Assembly: GCA_965662685.1 (NCBI GenBank)
Contig: CBFIIQ010000002.1
Coordinates: 62,001 to 126,000 of the forward strand
Length of the DNA stretch: 64,000 nucleotides
Direction of reading: 5' to 3'
Origin: Eutrophocola sp965662685
GTDB taxonomy: Bacteria > Pseudomonadota > Gammaproteobacteria > Pseudomonadales > Pseudohongiellaceae
Both the position numbers and the translations under genes were made by a program. Positions 8,819 through 16,391 of the stretch are shown here, piece by piece. Below the pieces are notes generated by a model. The model was not told the DNA's origin, did no database searches, and worked only from the letters and a program-made list of their open reading frames with translations. Position 1 is the stretch's first letter, and each line of letters opens with the position of its first letter.

Positions 8819-9583
8819 CTAGCTGAAGTAGGCTGCTACGCAGGCGATAATTACCATCACAAACAATACCCACTTCAATACGGACTGCGGTACATTAATG
8901 GCAAACTGCACACTGACCATGGCGCCAGCCACTGTCCCTATTGCCATGATCAGCCCGGGAACCCATAACACCTGACCTCTGAGAATAAATACTCCCAGCG
9001 CCACAACAGTAAGAGCCGCGGTAATGGCCATTTTTAGTGCATTGGTGCGCACCAGATCATAACGAAGTCCGCCGGCGACAGCAGCGATAATAATAAAGCC
9101 GACTCCAGCCTGCACAAAGCCACCGTAAAATCCGGCAAAAAAGAGGCCTATGGCTGCTAAGGGTTTTTCCTTCAGGGTAAGCGCAGGCGTGCCTTCCGGC
9201 GGTGCCACGACAGAGGGCCTGACTACCATTAATACGGCCATGCCCAGCATAGTGCTGAGCAGAGCCGGTTTCAGCCAGGAAACTGGCAAGTATGACGCCA
9301 GCAGAGAGCCGAACAGGGCCCCAACCAGGGTAGGTATTAATGTGGGTACAATGGTGGAGGGAGCCAGTTTGCCTTTACTGTGAAAGCTTTTCGCGCCGGC
9401 GATGGATTGAAGAAAAATACCGACGCGATTGGTTGCATTGGCAATGTCTGCTGGCATACCAAAGATCATAAACGCTGGCAGCGTTAACATAGAGCCGCCA
9501 CCGGCTATGGTATTGATAAATCCCGCCAGGAAACCGGCGGTAATTAACAGCGTGACACTGAGAACTGAAACTTCAAATTCCAT
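8819..9583 (-). CDS. TSUP family transporter (TauE/SafE-like sulfite or organosulfonate exporter)
   Basis: A 254-residue membrane protein with the TSUP internal repeat: GFINTIAGGGSMLTLPAFM in the N-terminal half and FYGGFVQAGVGFIIIAA in the C-terminal half. There are seven to eight helices. The family carries sulfite, sulfoacetate, sulfolactate and related anions; the substrate cannot be decided here. It converges with the MATE gene and diverges from the DUF35/thiolase pair. Confidence 0.9.
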   Translation of the reverse strand: MEFEVSVLSVTLLITAGFLAGFINTIAGGGSMLTLPAFMIFGMPADIANATNRVGIFLQSIAGAKSFHSKGKLAPSTIVPTLIPTLVGALFGSLLASYLPVSWLKPALLSTMLGMAVLMVVRPSVVAPPEGTPALTLKEKPLAAIGLFFAGFYGGFVQAGVGFIIIAAVAGGLRYDLVRTNALKMAITAALTVVALGVFILRGQVLWVPGLIMAIGTVAGAMVSVQFAINVPQSVLKWVLFVMVIIACVAAYFS

Positions 9584-9756
9584 GGATAATTCACTAAGCC
9601 TCTTTGACTTATGACCTTATGTTGAGTGGCCCTGATTTCAACAGGGGCGGAGCATGACTGAGGCATAGGTTAAAGTCAATTTCGCGCAGCCTGTTAGAGC
9701 TGTTCCGAGTAGTGCTAGAATTACCCGCTCATACAGAGCATCTGAAGGAAGTCATT

Positions 9757-10173
9757 TTGGCTGAGTATCAAAACAACAATACCATCGAAAACCCGGGTCC
9801 CTTGCAAACCTATGAAGAAAACCTCGCAAAGGGAGAATTCCGCATTCAGCAATGCAAGGATTGTGGACAGCATGTTTTTTATCCCAGGCTTCTTTGTCAC
9901 CACTGTGGTTCCAATGCCCTTAAGTGGGTAGCAGTTAGTGGCAGAGGAGTCGTCTATTCCAGTTCCGTTGTGCGCCAGCGTCCCGAGAAGGGAGGGGATT
10001 ACAATATTTCACTGATAGATCTGGAAGAGGGTCCGCGCCTGATGAGCCGTGTTGTGGATGTGGATCCGGAAGAAGTGGCTATTGGCATGCAAGTCAGCGC
10101 TCACGTGGGCATGATCAATGATAAACCCGCTGTACTTTTTTATAACAAGGAACAGGGGGACAAGGAATGGTAA
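9757..10173 (+). CDS. DUF35-type zinc-ribbon/OB-fold protein, partner of the thiolase-like enzyme
   Basis: The best start is a TTG at 9757 with AAGGAA six bases upstream; the frame is open from a GTG at 9712 that has no clear ribosome site. The 138-residue product has a rubredoxin-like zinc ribbon with CKDC and CHHC pairs, followed by an OB fold (GRGVVYSSSVVRQRP, GMQVSAHVGMI). DUF35 proteins bind acyl-CoA and form complexes with thiolase-fold enzymes. The coding sequence overlaps the next start by one base, so the two products are probably translated in equal amounts. Confidence 0.88.
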   Translation: MAEYQNNNTIENPGPLQTYEENLAKGEFRIQQCKDCGQHVFYPRLLCHHCGSNALKWVAVSGRGVVYSSSVVRQRPEKGGDYNISLIDLEEGPRLMSRVVDVDPEEVAIGMQVSAHVGMINDKPAVLFYNKEQGDKEW

Positions 10174-11312
10174 TGTCACTTAGAGGTGAAACTGCAGTAG
10201 TTGGTGTGGGCCTGACTGAATTTGGTGGCTTGCCGGGCCATACGCATATGGAAATCATGGCACAAGCCATTGATAAAGCCATAGCTGATGCAGGCATTCA
10301 GAAAGACGAAATAGACGGGGTTTTCAGTGCCAATTTTGTTGAGATGCTGACCCCGCTGACGGTAGCCGAATACCTTGGAATCAATCCTACTTACATGGAT
10401 GGCACCAATACTGGTGGTTCAGTGTTTGTTAATTCCATGCAATCCGCCGCTGCAGCCCTGACTCTTGGCCTGTGTAATGTTGCCCTCATTTGCTACGGCA
10501 GTAATAGTGCAACCGGCCCCTTCACCCATCCGCCTGCCATGCACAGTGTGGAAGATGTTTATCGACCACGTAACCCGATAACACCCTATGCATTGGCGGC
10601 GAAACGGCACATGCATGAATTTGGTACAACCAGGGAACAACTGGCGGAAGTGGCCGTTTCAGCCCGGGCCTGGGCGCAACTGAATCCAGCTGCGACCATG
10701 CAAGATCCGCTTACTGTTGAAGACGTGGTGAATGCGCGCATGATTGTTGATCCTCTGGGTAAATTTGATTGTTGCCTGATCAGTGATGGGGGCGCTGCCA
10801 TGATCATGGTACGTAAAGACCGGGCAAAGGACTTTCCGAAAGAACCGGTTTATATGCTGGGCGTGGGAAGCCGGACCGATCACAATCTTATTTCCTGTAT
10901 GCCTGATCTGACCACTACTGCTGCAAAAGAAGCGGCCGCAGCTGCTTTTACCATGGCAGGGGTCACTCCGGCCGATATAGATGTTGTTGAGCTCTATGAT
11001 GCCTTTACCATTAATACTATTTTGTTTCTGGAAGACATGGGCTTTTGTGAAAAAGGAGAGGGTGGCGCTTTTGTTTCCAACGGCAATATTGCCCCTGGCG
11101 GTTCGCTGCCGGTGAATACCAATGGTGGTGGCCTGAGTTGTGTGCATCCAGGTATGTATGGCATGTTTCTGATGATAGAAGCGGTACAACAGTTACGTGG
11201 TGAGTGCGGTGAGCGCCAAGTAGACAATGCCAGACTTGCTGCCTGCAATGGTAGCGGCGGCTTCCTGGCAAGTCAGGTCAGCGCAATTTTCGGCACTCAG
11301 GAAACGCTGTAA
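10173..11312 (+). CDS. Thiolase-fold enzyme (SCP-x/Ltp2-like, possible acyl-CoA retro-aldolase)
   Basis: The ATG at 10173 shares its first base with the upstream stop codon and has AAGGA six bases before it; an ATG at 10167 is also possible. The 379-residue protein has the thiolase fold of the lipid-transfer-protein group. Where classical thiolases have the nucleophilic cysteine, this sequence reads TNTGGSVFVNSMQSA, with no cysteine. The C-terminal GGLSCVHPGMYGMF histidine and AACNGSGG are kept. Lack of the nucleophile together with a DUF35 partner is known for Ltp2-type aldolases that cleave steroid or other beta-hydroxyacyl-CoA side chains. A plain acetyl-CoA acetyltransferase is therefore less likely. 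The substrate is unknown. Confidence 0.82.
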   Translation: MSLRGETAVVGVGLTEFGGLPGHTHMEIMAQAIDKAIADAGIQKDEIDGVFSANFVEMLTPLTVAEYLGINPTYMDGTNTGGSVFVNSMQSAAAALTLGLCNVALICYGSNSATGPFTHPPAMHSVEDVYRPRNPITPYALAAKRHMHEFGTTREQLAEVAVSARAWAQLNPAATMQDPLTVEDVVNARMIVDPLGKFDCCLISDGGAAMIMVRKDRAKDFPKEPVYMLGVGSRTDHNLISCMPDLTTTAAKEAAAAAFTMAGVTPADIDVVELYDAFTINTILFLEDMGFCEKGEGGAFVSNGNIAPGGSLPVNTNGGGLSCVHPGMYGMFLMIEAVQQLRGECGERQVDNARLAACNGSGGFLASQVSAIFGTQETL

Positions 11313-11457
11313 GTGTAACGTTGATAAAACAATCAGGTTAACTGACTTAAATCAAAACGCTAATACCCCCATCCACTTAGGATGAAAGCTGGAAAGGTTG
11401 TTGATGAGTTGCCTGTTCTTTGGGTGGTAGTTGAATTTTAATTTAGAGGTGAAAATT

Positions 11458-11919
11458 GTGAGAAAGAACTGGACTGTTTTTTCCGTAGTACTTTTACTGG
11501 TACTGTTAGCCGGGTGTCGTACCTATCCTGATGAAGTGGGAAGTTTTCGCTTTCCCATCCTCAGTGGTGATATTGAAAGAGGCCAGGAGGCATTTCTAAG
11601 GCTTGAGTGTAACCAGTGTCATGTGGTGAGCGGAGTCGATCTGCCGGCTTTCTCAGGACCAAGACCGGTAACGGTTGAGTTGGGTGGTGAGCTCTACTTT
11701 GCGAAAACTTATGGTGATCTGGCGACATCTATTATCAACCCTGATCATGTCATATCAGAAAACTATCTGGATCAGTTACCAAGGGAAGTGCGCAGGCGTA
11801 CAAGCAGTTCTCCCATGTATTTGAAGGAAGATATGCTGGTGACAGAATTGATAGATATTGTGGCTTTTCTGAATTCCCGTTACAGCCTGTTACCGGGATA
11901 TACCGAATACTACTACTAG
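11458..11919 (+). CDS. Cytochrome c-type lipoprotein
   Basis: The GTG at 11458 is preferred over the TTG at 11431: GAGGTG lies six bases upstream and the product then starts as a clean lipoprotein signal peptide ending LLVLLAGC. The 153-residue protein has one haem motif, CNQCH, near residue 55, and a likely methionine ligand in SSPMYLKEDM, both class I cytochrome c features. It should be a membrane-anchored periplasmic electron carrier. No oxidase or reductase gene is next to it, so its partner is unknown. Downstream is the repeat block with a terminator at 12154-12178. Confidence 0.83.
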   Translation: MRKNWTVFSVVLLLVLLAGCRTYPDEVGSFRFPILSGDIERGQEAFLRLECNQCHVVSGVDLPAFSGPRPVTVELGGELYFAKTYGDLATSIINPDHVISENYLDQLPREVRRRTSSSPMYLKEDMLVTELIDIVAFLNSRYSLLPGYTEYYY

Positions 11920-11950
11920 TTATTACTACCAGCCTTGTGGCTGGTAGGCA

Positions 11951-11979
11951 GTCGCAAGTTACAAGTCTCAAGTCACAAG
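11951..11979 (+). repeat. Imperfect heptamer array, CAAGNNN type
   Basis: Begins GTCGCAAGTTACAAGTC and continues with CAAG at seven-base steps: units CAAGTTA, CAAGTCT, CAAGTCA, CAAG. The first 17 bases occur again, exactly, at 48085-48101 between parE and parC. Confidence 0.8.
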
Positions 11980-12053
11980 AAAGAAGATAAAGGAAAAAGG
12001 AAAAAGGATAAAGGTGGGCGGTGCAGGGAGGCGGCAGGGAATTGTAAAGAAGA

Positions 12054-12088
12054 GACAAGAGACAAGAGACAAGAGGCAAGAGACAAGC
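12054..12088 (+). repeat. Heptamer array GACAAGA, five units
   Basis: Five consecutive seven-base units: GACAAGA three times, then GGCAAGA and GACAAGC. It has the same period and the same CAAG core as the arrays at 11951 and 12181, so they belong to one repeat family. Confidence 0.85.
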
Positions 12089-12118
12089 AACCACTCTCCC
12101 AGGCTTCAATGGTTTTCT

Positions 12119-12155
12119 GCAGGTCGGATAAGGACCGCAGGGACGCATCCGACAA
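12119..12155 (-). repeat. REP-type palindrome (copy 2)
   Basis: On the minus strand it reads TTGTCGGATGCG, a central section, then GGTCCTTATCCGACCTGC. Its ends match copy 1 at 1345-1382 with a few transitions, and both copies have the same orientation. GTCGGAT and ATCCGAC form the outer stem. It is joined directly to the terminator at 12154-12178. Confidence 0.72.
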
Positions 12156-12178
12156 GGCGATCTTTGATCGCCTTTTTT
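12154..12178 (+). terminator. Rho-independent terminator
   Basis: Perfect stem AAGGCGATC / GATCGCCTT with a TTT loop and a T-run. It would end transcripts from the cytochrome c lipoprotein gene about 235 bases after its stop. Confidence 0.88.
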
Positions 12179-12180
12179 GC

Positions 12181-12254
12181 GACTTGCGACTTGCGACTTG
12201 CGACTTGCGACTTGCGACTTGCGACTTGCGACTTGCGACTTGCGACTTGCGACT
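12181..12254 (+). repeat. Perfect heptamer tandem array GACTTGC x10
   Basis: Ten identical GACTTGC units (12181-12250) followed by GACT. On the minus strand these are GCAAGTC units, so this array is inverted relative to the CAAG arrays at 11951 and 12054. The last bases overlap the stop codon of the nitroreductase gene (12253-12255). The perfect identity points to recent slippage or expansion. Confidence 0.95.
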
Positions 12255-12852
12255 AGAATCCCTCTCCCCAGCCGTTAAGAAAGAAATTCTCAGCCAAGGC
12301 ATTGCGTTGTCTTGGTGCCAGTTCCCGTTGCCTGAATTCTTCCGGGATATCAGCTTCTGCACACTGATAACCAATAGTCATCATTGCTTTGGGTTGATAG
12401 CGATCGGGAATATTAAAAGCGTCTTTTGCAGCCTCCGGGCTAAAGCCTGCCATCTGGTGGGTCATCAATCCCAGAGCGCTTGCTTGAAGACAAACACTTA
12501 ATGCCGCGGCGCCGGTGTCATAATCACCCCAGGCATTATCCTTGTCATTTTTTGAAAACCGGGTGTCCGCACAAATAATTACCAGCACCGGTGCATGCTG
12601 GCACCAGGGCTGATTACCTTCTGCCAGGCAGGAAAATGCCTTTTGCCAGGCCTCCGAACCTCCAGCTTTACTGCAGAAAATTATGCGCCAGGGCTGATCA
12701 CCAAAACAGGAGGGGGCCCAGCGTGCGGCTTCCGCCATGGCGCGCAGATCATCATCTTGCACCATCAGCTGAGGATCATAGGACACGCCACTCCAGCGAC
12801 TGGTAATCAGTTCATGTACGGGGGCTGAGAGTTCGACTTCTTTTTTAATCAT
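12253..12852 (-). CDS. Nitroreductase family protein
   Basis: A 199-residue FMN-dependent nitroreductase-fold protein. RWSGVSYDPQLMVQDDDL is the typical N-terminus, ARWAPSCFGDQPWRIIFC the flavin-binding segment, and WGDYDTGAAALSVCLQASA with GLMTHQMAGF the dimer and cofactor part. Such enzymes reduce nitroaromatics, quinones or flavins using NAD(P)H; the natural substrate is unknown. The stop codon abuts the GACTTGC array, so changes at that end could lengthen the protein. It is probably co-oriented with the downstream-listed lipoprotein gene (22-base gap). Confidence 0.85.
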   Translation of the reverse strand: MIKKEVELSAPVHELITSRWSGVSYDPQLMVQDDDLRAMAEAARWAPSCFGDQPWRIIFCSKAGGSEAWQKAFSCLAEGNQPWCQHAPVLVIICADTRFSKNDKDNAWGDYDTGAAALSVCLQASALGLMTHQMAGFSPEAAKDAFNIPDRYQPKAMMTIGYQCAEADIPEEFRQRELAPRQRNALAENFFLNGWGEGF

Positions 12853-12873
12853 GTTATTTCCTTTAGTACTATT

Positions 12874-13827
12874 TTATTCGTTTTCAAAAAATACTTTTTC
12901 AACAGTGGGGGGCTCCTGATCTGCGAAATGAGGGTATACCACATAAACGTTACCCCCCACCCTTGCTACGGTAGAAGCGGCTCCCTGAGGCGCCGTGGCT
13001 ATTAATTGTGCTGATACCCAATTATCGTGGCTGTTAAGCACGACAGTTCGACCGCTGCTGGTCATGACCAGATTACCTTCGGCGTCCCAGACCATTCCAT
13101 CAATACCCGGGAGCTTTTCCGGCAGCCCAACCAGGGAAAAGTTTTCCGCATTACGGATGTCGGCCTTATACAATACGCCAGTTCCCGAACCAGCGATTAA
13201 CAGATAGCCATCGGGATGACTGATGATGCCATTAATTGACTGGTTTTCAGGAAACTGATCACGGCGCACAAAAACAGAAGCATTACCCTGCGCATCAACT
13301 TTGTAGACCACCACGGCAAAGGAGTCTGTCACGTAAATATTGCCCATGGTATCGCCAACCAGATCATTGGGGAAAAAGCGTGTATCTGCAGGCGCATCAA
13401 TATAGGCGTTATCAAGTGATACCAGGGCAAGTCTTGCGCCGGTAGCAAGATCAAATACCCCGGCTCGGGCAAAGCCATTGGTCTGTCCGGCAAAGACTCC
13501 CGGGTCGGCAATTGCGGCCAGTATTCTGTTGCGACCCTCCTCAACTTCAATACCAATAATGGCATCCACATCCGGGTCATCCACCAGCGTATTCAATTCA
13601 CCATTGGCCGCCAGCGCAAATACCTTGCCCTCGATAAAAGAGCCCAGTAAAAAGCGTTGATTGAGGTGGTCATATTCAATGCCCTCCGGAGTAAATCCAC
13701 CGCGCTCCACAGTAATGATATCGGGGTACTCCGGAATCATGTTTGCGGATGACATTAAGCCTGTATTGCTGCAAGCGGTGAGACCGAGACAGAGAATAGG
13801 CAGAAGAAGATATCTAAAGCAGGGCAT
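12874..13827 (-). CDS. Beta-propeller lipoprotein (SMP-30/gluconolactonase/NHL-like)
   Basis: The ATG at 13827 has GGAG seven bases upstream and starts a lipoprotein signal peptide ending LCLGLTACS; the frame extends to 14001 but the extra part looks non-coding. The 317-residue protein has repeated blades such as TPEGIEYDHLNQRFLLGSF, FFPNDLVGDTMGNIYVTDSF and GIDGMVWDAEGNLVMTSS, typical of six-bladed SMP-30-like propellers. It probably sits on the periplasmic face of a membrane. Enzymatic activity cannot be predicted. The nitroreductase gene follows on the same strand 21 bases later. Confidence 0.78.
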   Translation of the reverse strand: MPCFRYLLLPILCLGLTACSNTGLMSSANMIPEYPDIITVERGGFTPEGIEYDHLNQRFLLGSFIEGKVFALAANGELNTLVDDPDVDAIIGIEVEEGRNRILAAIADPGVFAGQTNGFARAGVFDLATGARLALVSLDNAYIDAPADTRFFPNDLVGDTMGNIYVTDSFAVVVYKVDAQGNASVFVRRDQFPENQSINGIISHPDGYLLIAGSGTGVLYKADIRNAENFSLVGLPEKLPGIDGMVWDAEGNLVMTSSGRTVVLNSHDNWVSAQLIATAPQGAASTVARVGGNVYVVYPHFADQEPPTVEKVFFENE

Positions 13828-14112
13828 CTTGTACTCCGATGTGATGAAGGTTGAATAACAGGCAGACAAGCCATGGTATATCAGGGGAGCATTATTATAG
13901 AAGCCCGCTATAGGCGAGAGAAATTTTCGAATTGAGCTTGAAATAGTACAAATCAGTCCTATATTTGATATAGGTCTATAAAAAATATAACTGAGTCGCA
14001 TAATTTACTGATAAACAGGGCTTTTTCCCCGGTTGGCGAATATTTTGAGGTATTGGCTGTCTAATCCATAAGATGATAGAATCCGCCGGCTACGGCGTTA
14101 CGTAGGATAATT

Positions 14113-15072
14113 ATGAACGCTAAAGTAAATACCACTATTCAGAATAATGACTATAACCATAGAGATCATAGAGATCATAGAGAGAGTAATAAAGGACTGA
14201 TGACTCTGGAAACCAGTAATAGCAAAGAGCTGCAGCTTATTGACACAATGGTGCCAGGGCGTGATTTAAACGCCTATATCAGCGCCGTCAACGGTATTGC
14301 TATTCTTAGTGCCGAAGAAGAGCTAGAGCTTGCTAACCAGTATTACTATGAAGATAACCTTGATGCAGCGCGTAAGTTAGTACTTGCTCACTTGCGATTT
14401 GTTGTCCATATGGCTAAAAGTTATTCAGGCTATGGTCTGTCTGAGGCCGATTTGATTCAGGAAGGTAATGTAGGCCTGATGAAGGCTGTAAAACGTTTCA
14501 ACCCTGAAGTTGGTGTGCGTCTGGTGTCCTTTGCTGTTCACTGGATCAAGGCCGAGATGCATGAATTCATTCTGCGCAATTGGCGTATTGTGAAAGTGGC
14601 CACTACCAAAGCCCAGCGTAAATTATTTTTTAATCTGCGCGGCTCCAAGAAGCGTCTTGGCTGGCTGAGTCAGGCTGAGGCCGAAGCGGTTGCAAACGAT
14701 CTGGGTGTTCCACCAGAAACGGTAATGCAGATGGAAGGTCGTATGGGGGCTTATGATGCTTCATTCGATGGCGCAGCCGATGCCGATGACGAAGAAGCCT
14801 ATCAGGCGCCAGCCCAATACCTTGAAGATACCCGGTTTGATCCGGCCCGCTCTGTTGAAGATGCGGATTATGAACAAACGTCTACCGATGGTTTGTATGT
14901 GGCGCTGGAAGATCTTGATGACAGAAGCAGGGATATCCTCAATCGCCGCTGGCTCAGTGATGATAAAGTCACCCTTCATGATCTTGCAGAAGAGTATGGT
15001 ATTTCAGCTGAACGTATTCGTCAGTTGGAGAAAAATGCCATGAACAAGGTAAAGGCTATTCTGGAAGCCTGA
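14113..15072 (+). CDS. rpoH: RNA polymerase heat-shock sigma factor sigma-32
   Basis: Region 2 reads LRFVVHMAKSYSGYGLSEAD and LIQEGNVGLMKAVKRFNPEV; the sigma-32-specific RpoH box QRKLFFNLR follows, and region 4 ends EYGISAERIRQLEKNAM. The start at 14113 has TAGGA six bases upstream. This gives 319 residues, about 30 more than the usual 285; the extra N-terminus contains HRDHRDHRE encoded by a nine-base repeat. An ATG at 14200 would give the usual length but its AAAGGA is only three bases away. In gammaproteobacteria rpoH usually follows ftsEX, which is not seen here. A strong terminator follows. Confidence 0.95.
   Translation: MNAKVNTTIQNNDYNHRDHRDHRESNKGLMTLETSNSKELQLIDTMVPGRDLNAYISAVNGIAILSAEEELELANQYYYEDNLDAARKLVLAHLRFVVHMAKSYSGYGLSEADLIQEGNVGLMKAVKRFNPEVGVRLVSFAVHWIKAEMHEFILRNWRIVKVATTKAQRKLFFNLRGSKKRLGWLSQAEAEAVANDLGVPPETVMQMEGRMGAYDASFDGAADADDEEAYQAPAQYLEDTRFDPARSVEDADYEQTSTDGLYVALEDLDDRSRDILNRRWLSDDKVTLHDLAEEYGISAERIRQLEKNAMNKVKAILEA
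14158..14184 (+). repeat. Nine-base tandem repeat within rpoH 5' coding region
   Basis: Three units: CATAGAGAT, CATAGAGAT and CATAGAGAG. They encode HRD-HRD-HRE in the N-terminal extension of RpoH. Confidence 0.9.
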
Positions 15073-15087
15073 TACTAGGCCTGATTT

Positions 15088-15115
15088 TAAAAGCCGCCTG
15101 CCTGGCGGCTTTTTT
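15088..15115 (+). terminator. Rho-independent terminator of rpoH
   Basis: Stem AGCCGCC / GGCGGCT (15092-15098, 15104-15110) with flanking A-run and T-run; it starts about 16 bases after the rpoH stop. Confidence 0.93.
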
Positions 15116-15242
15116 ATTTCTGTAGTGAATTCTTAATCGATTAATCAGTTACTTTTTTTATAAACTTGACTCCCGCTTTGCCTTTCCTTAAATCTCCCTG
15201 TCTAGAATAGCGCCCTGTATAAAACATGACAGGTTGCACTGA

Positions 15243-16391
15243 ATGAAGCACTCTCACGTTATTTTGGGCCTGATAATTTCAACGGCCTTTTTGGTTAATA
15301 GTCAGGCAGTATCTGCTGCGCCAGAAAATATAATCCTGGTTACTATTGATGGTCTTCGCTGGCAGGAAGTGTTTGGTGGCCTGGATAAACGACTGGTGGA
15401 ACATCCTGATTATACTTCCCGGGCAGAATACCTGACCGAAAAGTGGTCTGGTGGTACGCCGGCAGATGCATCACGTAAATTGATGCCTTTTTTACACGAC
15501 ACCCTGTTCCAGCAGGGAAGTGTGATCGGTAATCGTGATGCTGGCTCATGCGCACGAGTAACGAACCCCTGGTATTTTTCCTATCCCGGTTATAACGAGA
15601 TTCTCACAGGTGTGGCCGACCCTGCTATTGATAGCAACAGTCCGGTGGCAAATCCTAATGTCACGTTTATGGAATGGTTGCAAAATACTGTACCGGGTTA
15701 CCAGGAGAGTGTGGCTGTGTTCGCTTCCTGGAATGTCTTCCCCTTCATCTTCAATAGTGAACGCAGCCAAATTCCTGTCAATGTGGGAAAGATGGAAAAT
15801 CCTCAATCTGACTTTGAAGTCCTGCTAAACGTTATGCATGATGATATTCCCAGCCCCTGGGAAACGGTACGGCTTGATGCATTCACCCATCACTTTGCCC
15901 TGTCTGCCATGAAACACAAGCATCCCCGTGTGCTTTTTATAGGTTATGGTGAGACCGACGATTTCGCGCATGATGGAGAATATGATCAGTACATCATGGC
16001 TGCCAACCGTACTGACCGATACCTGGGTGAATTGTGGCAGGCCATCCAGACAGAGCCTTTTTATAAAGACAACACGGTGCTGTTCGTGACAGTGGATCAT
16101 GGTCGCGGAGAAACTCCCCTGCAGACCTGGCAACATCATGCCAGCAAGGAATCACTTTCCGGTTACATGGAAGCACTTGCTACTTATGAGGAAGGGATTG
16201 TGGGTTCCGATGCTGTGTGGATGGCGGCTATAGGGCCAGGGATTAAAAACACCGGAATGATTAAAACCGACGCAGAGTGTATTGGTTCCAACAGGATTGC
16301 CGGGACATTACTGAAGCTGCTTGGCCTGGATCCGACAGAATTTAATCCCAAGGCTGGTTTACCCATCGAAACAATGTTTGAAGCAAAATGA
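15243..16391 (+). CDS. Secreted alkaline phosphatase-superfamily hydrolase
   Basis: A 382-residue protein with a signal peptide (cleavage probably after SQAVSAA). Metal and catalytic motifs of the superfamily are present: ILVTIDGLRWQE (first Asp), YNEILTG (nucleophile Thr), GETDDFAHDG and VTVDHGRGE. It should be a periplasmic or secreted phosphomonoesterase or phosphodiesterase. The stop overlaps the next start (ATGA), so it is co-translated with a PhoD-like phosphatase, which suggests joint release of phosphate from organic phosphoesters. No Pho box was recognised. Confidence 0.85.
   Translation: MKHSHVILGLIISTAFLVNSQAVSAAPENIILVTIDGLRWQEVFGGLDKRLVEHPDYTSRAEYLTEKWSGGTPADASRKLMPFLHDTLFQQGSVIGNRDAGSCARVTNPWYFSYPGYNEILTGVADPAIDSNSPVANPNVTFMEWLQNTVPGYQESVAVFASWNVFPFIFNSERSQIPVNVGKMENPQSDFEVLLNVMHDDIPSPWETVRLDAFTHHFALSAMKHKHPRVLFIGYGETDDFAHDGEYDQYIMAANRTDRYLGELWQAIQTEPFYKDNTVLFVTVDHGRGETPLQTWQHHASKESLSGYMEALATYEEGIVGSDAVWMAAIGPGIKNTGMIKTDAECIGSNRIAGTLLKLLGLDPTEFNPKAGLPIETMFEAK

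Larger units (their letters stand above)
11920..12252. other. Intergenic repeat block
   Basis: There is no gene here; the frames that cross the block are made from tandem repeats. In order it holds a heptamer array with CAAGNNN units on the plus strand, a purine-rich stretch with AAAAAGG repeats, a GACAAGA array, a REP-type palindrome, an intrinsic terminator, and a GACTTGC array in the opposite sense that ends at the stop codon of the nitroreductase gene. The parts are listed separately. Confidence 0.85.

Noticed and set aside
10659..11189. Long minus-strand frame within the thiolase-like gene
   Set aside because: Antisense shadow of a gene with conserved motifs and a coupled neighbour.
12054..12254. 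CRISPR-like repeat array
   Set aside because: Units are contiguous seven-base repeats with no spacers and no cas genes nearby.
11935..12501. Frames on both strands crossing the repeat block
   Set aside because: Their sequence is produced by heptamer repeats and purine tracts; they overlap a terminator and the nitroreductase gene.
15166..15208. Sigma-70 promoter before the phosphatase gene (TTGACT ... TAGAAT)
   Set aside because: Spacing between the two hexamers is 31 bases and no better pair was found.
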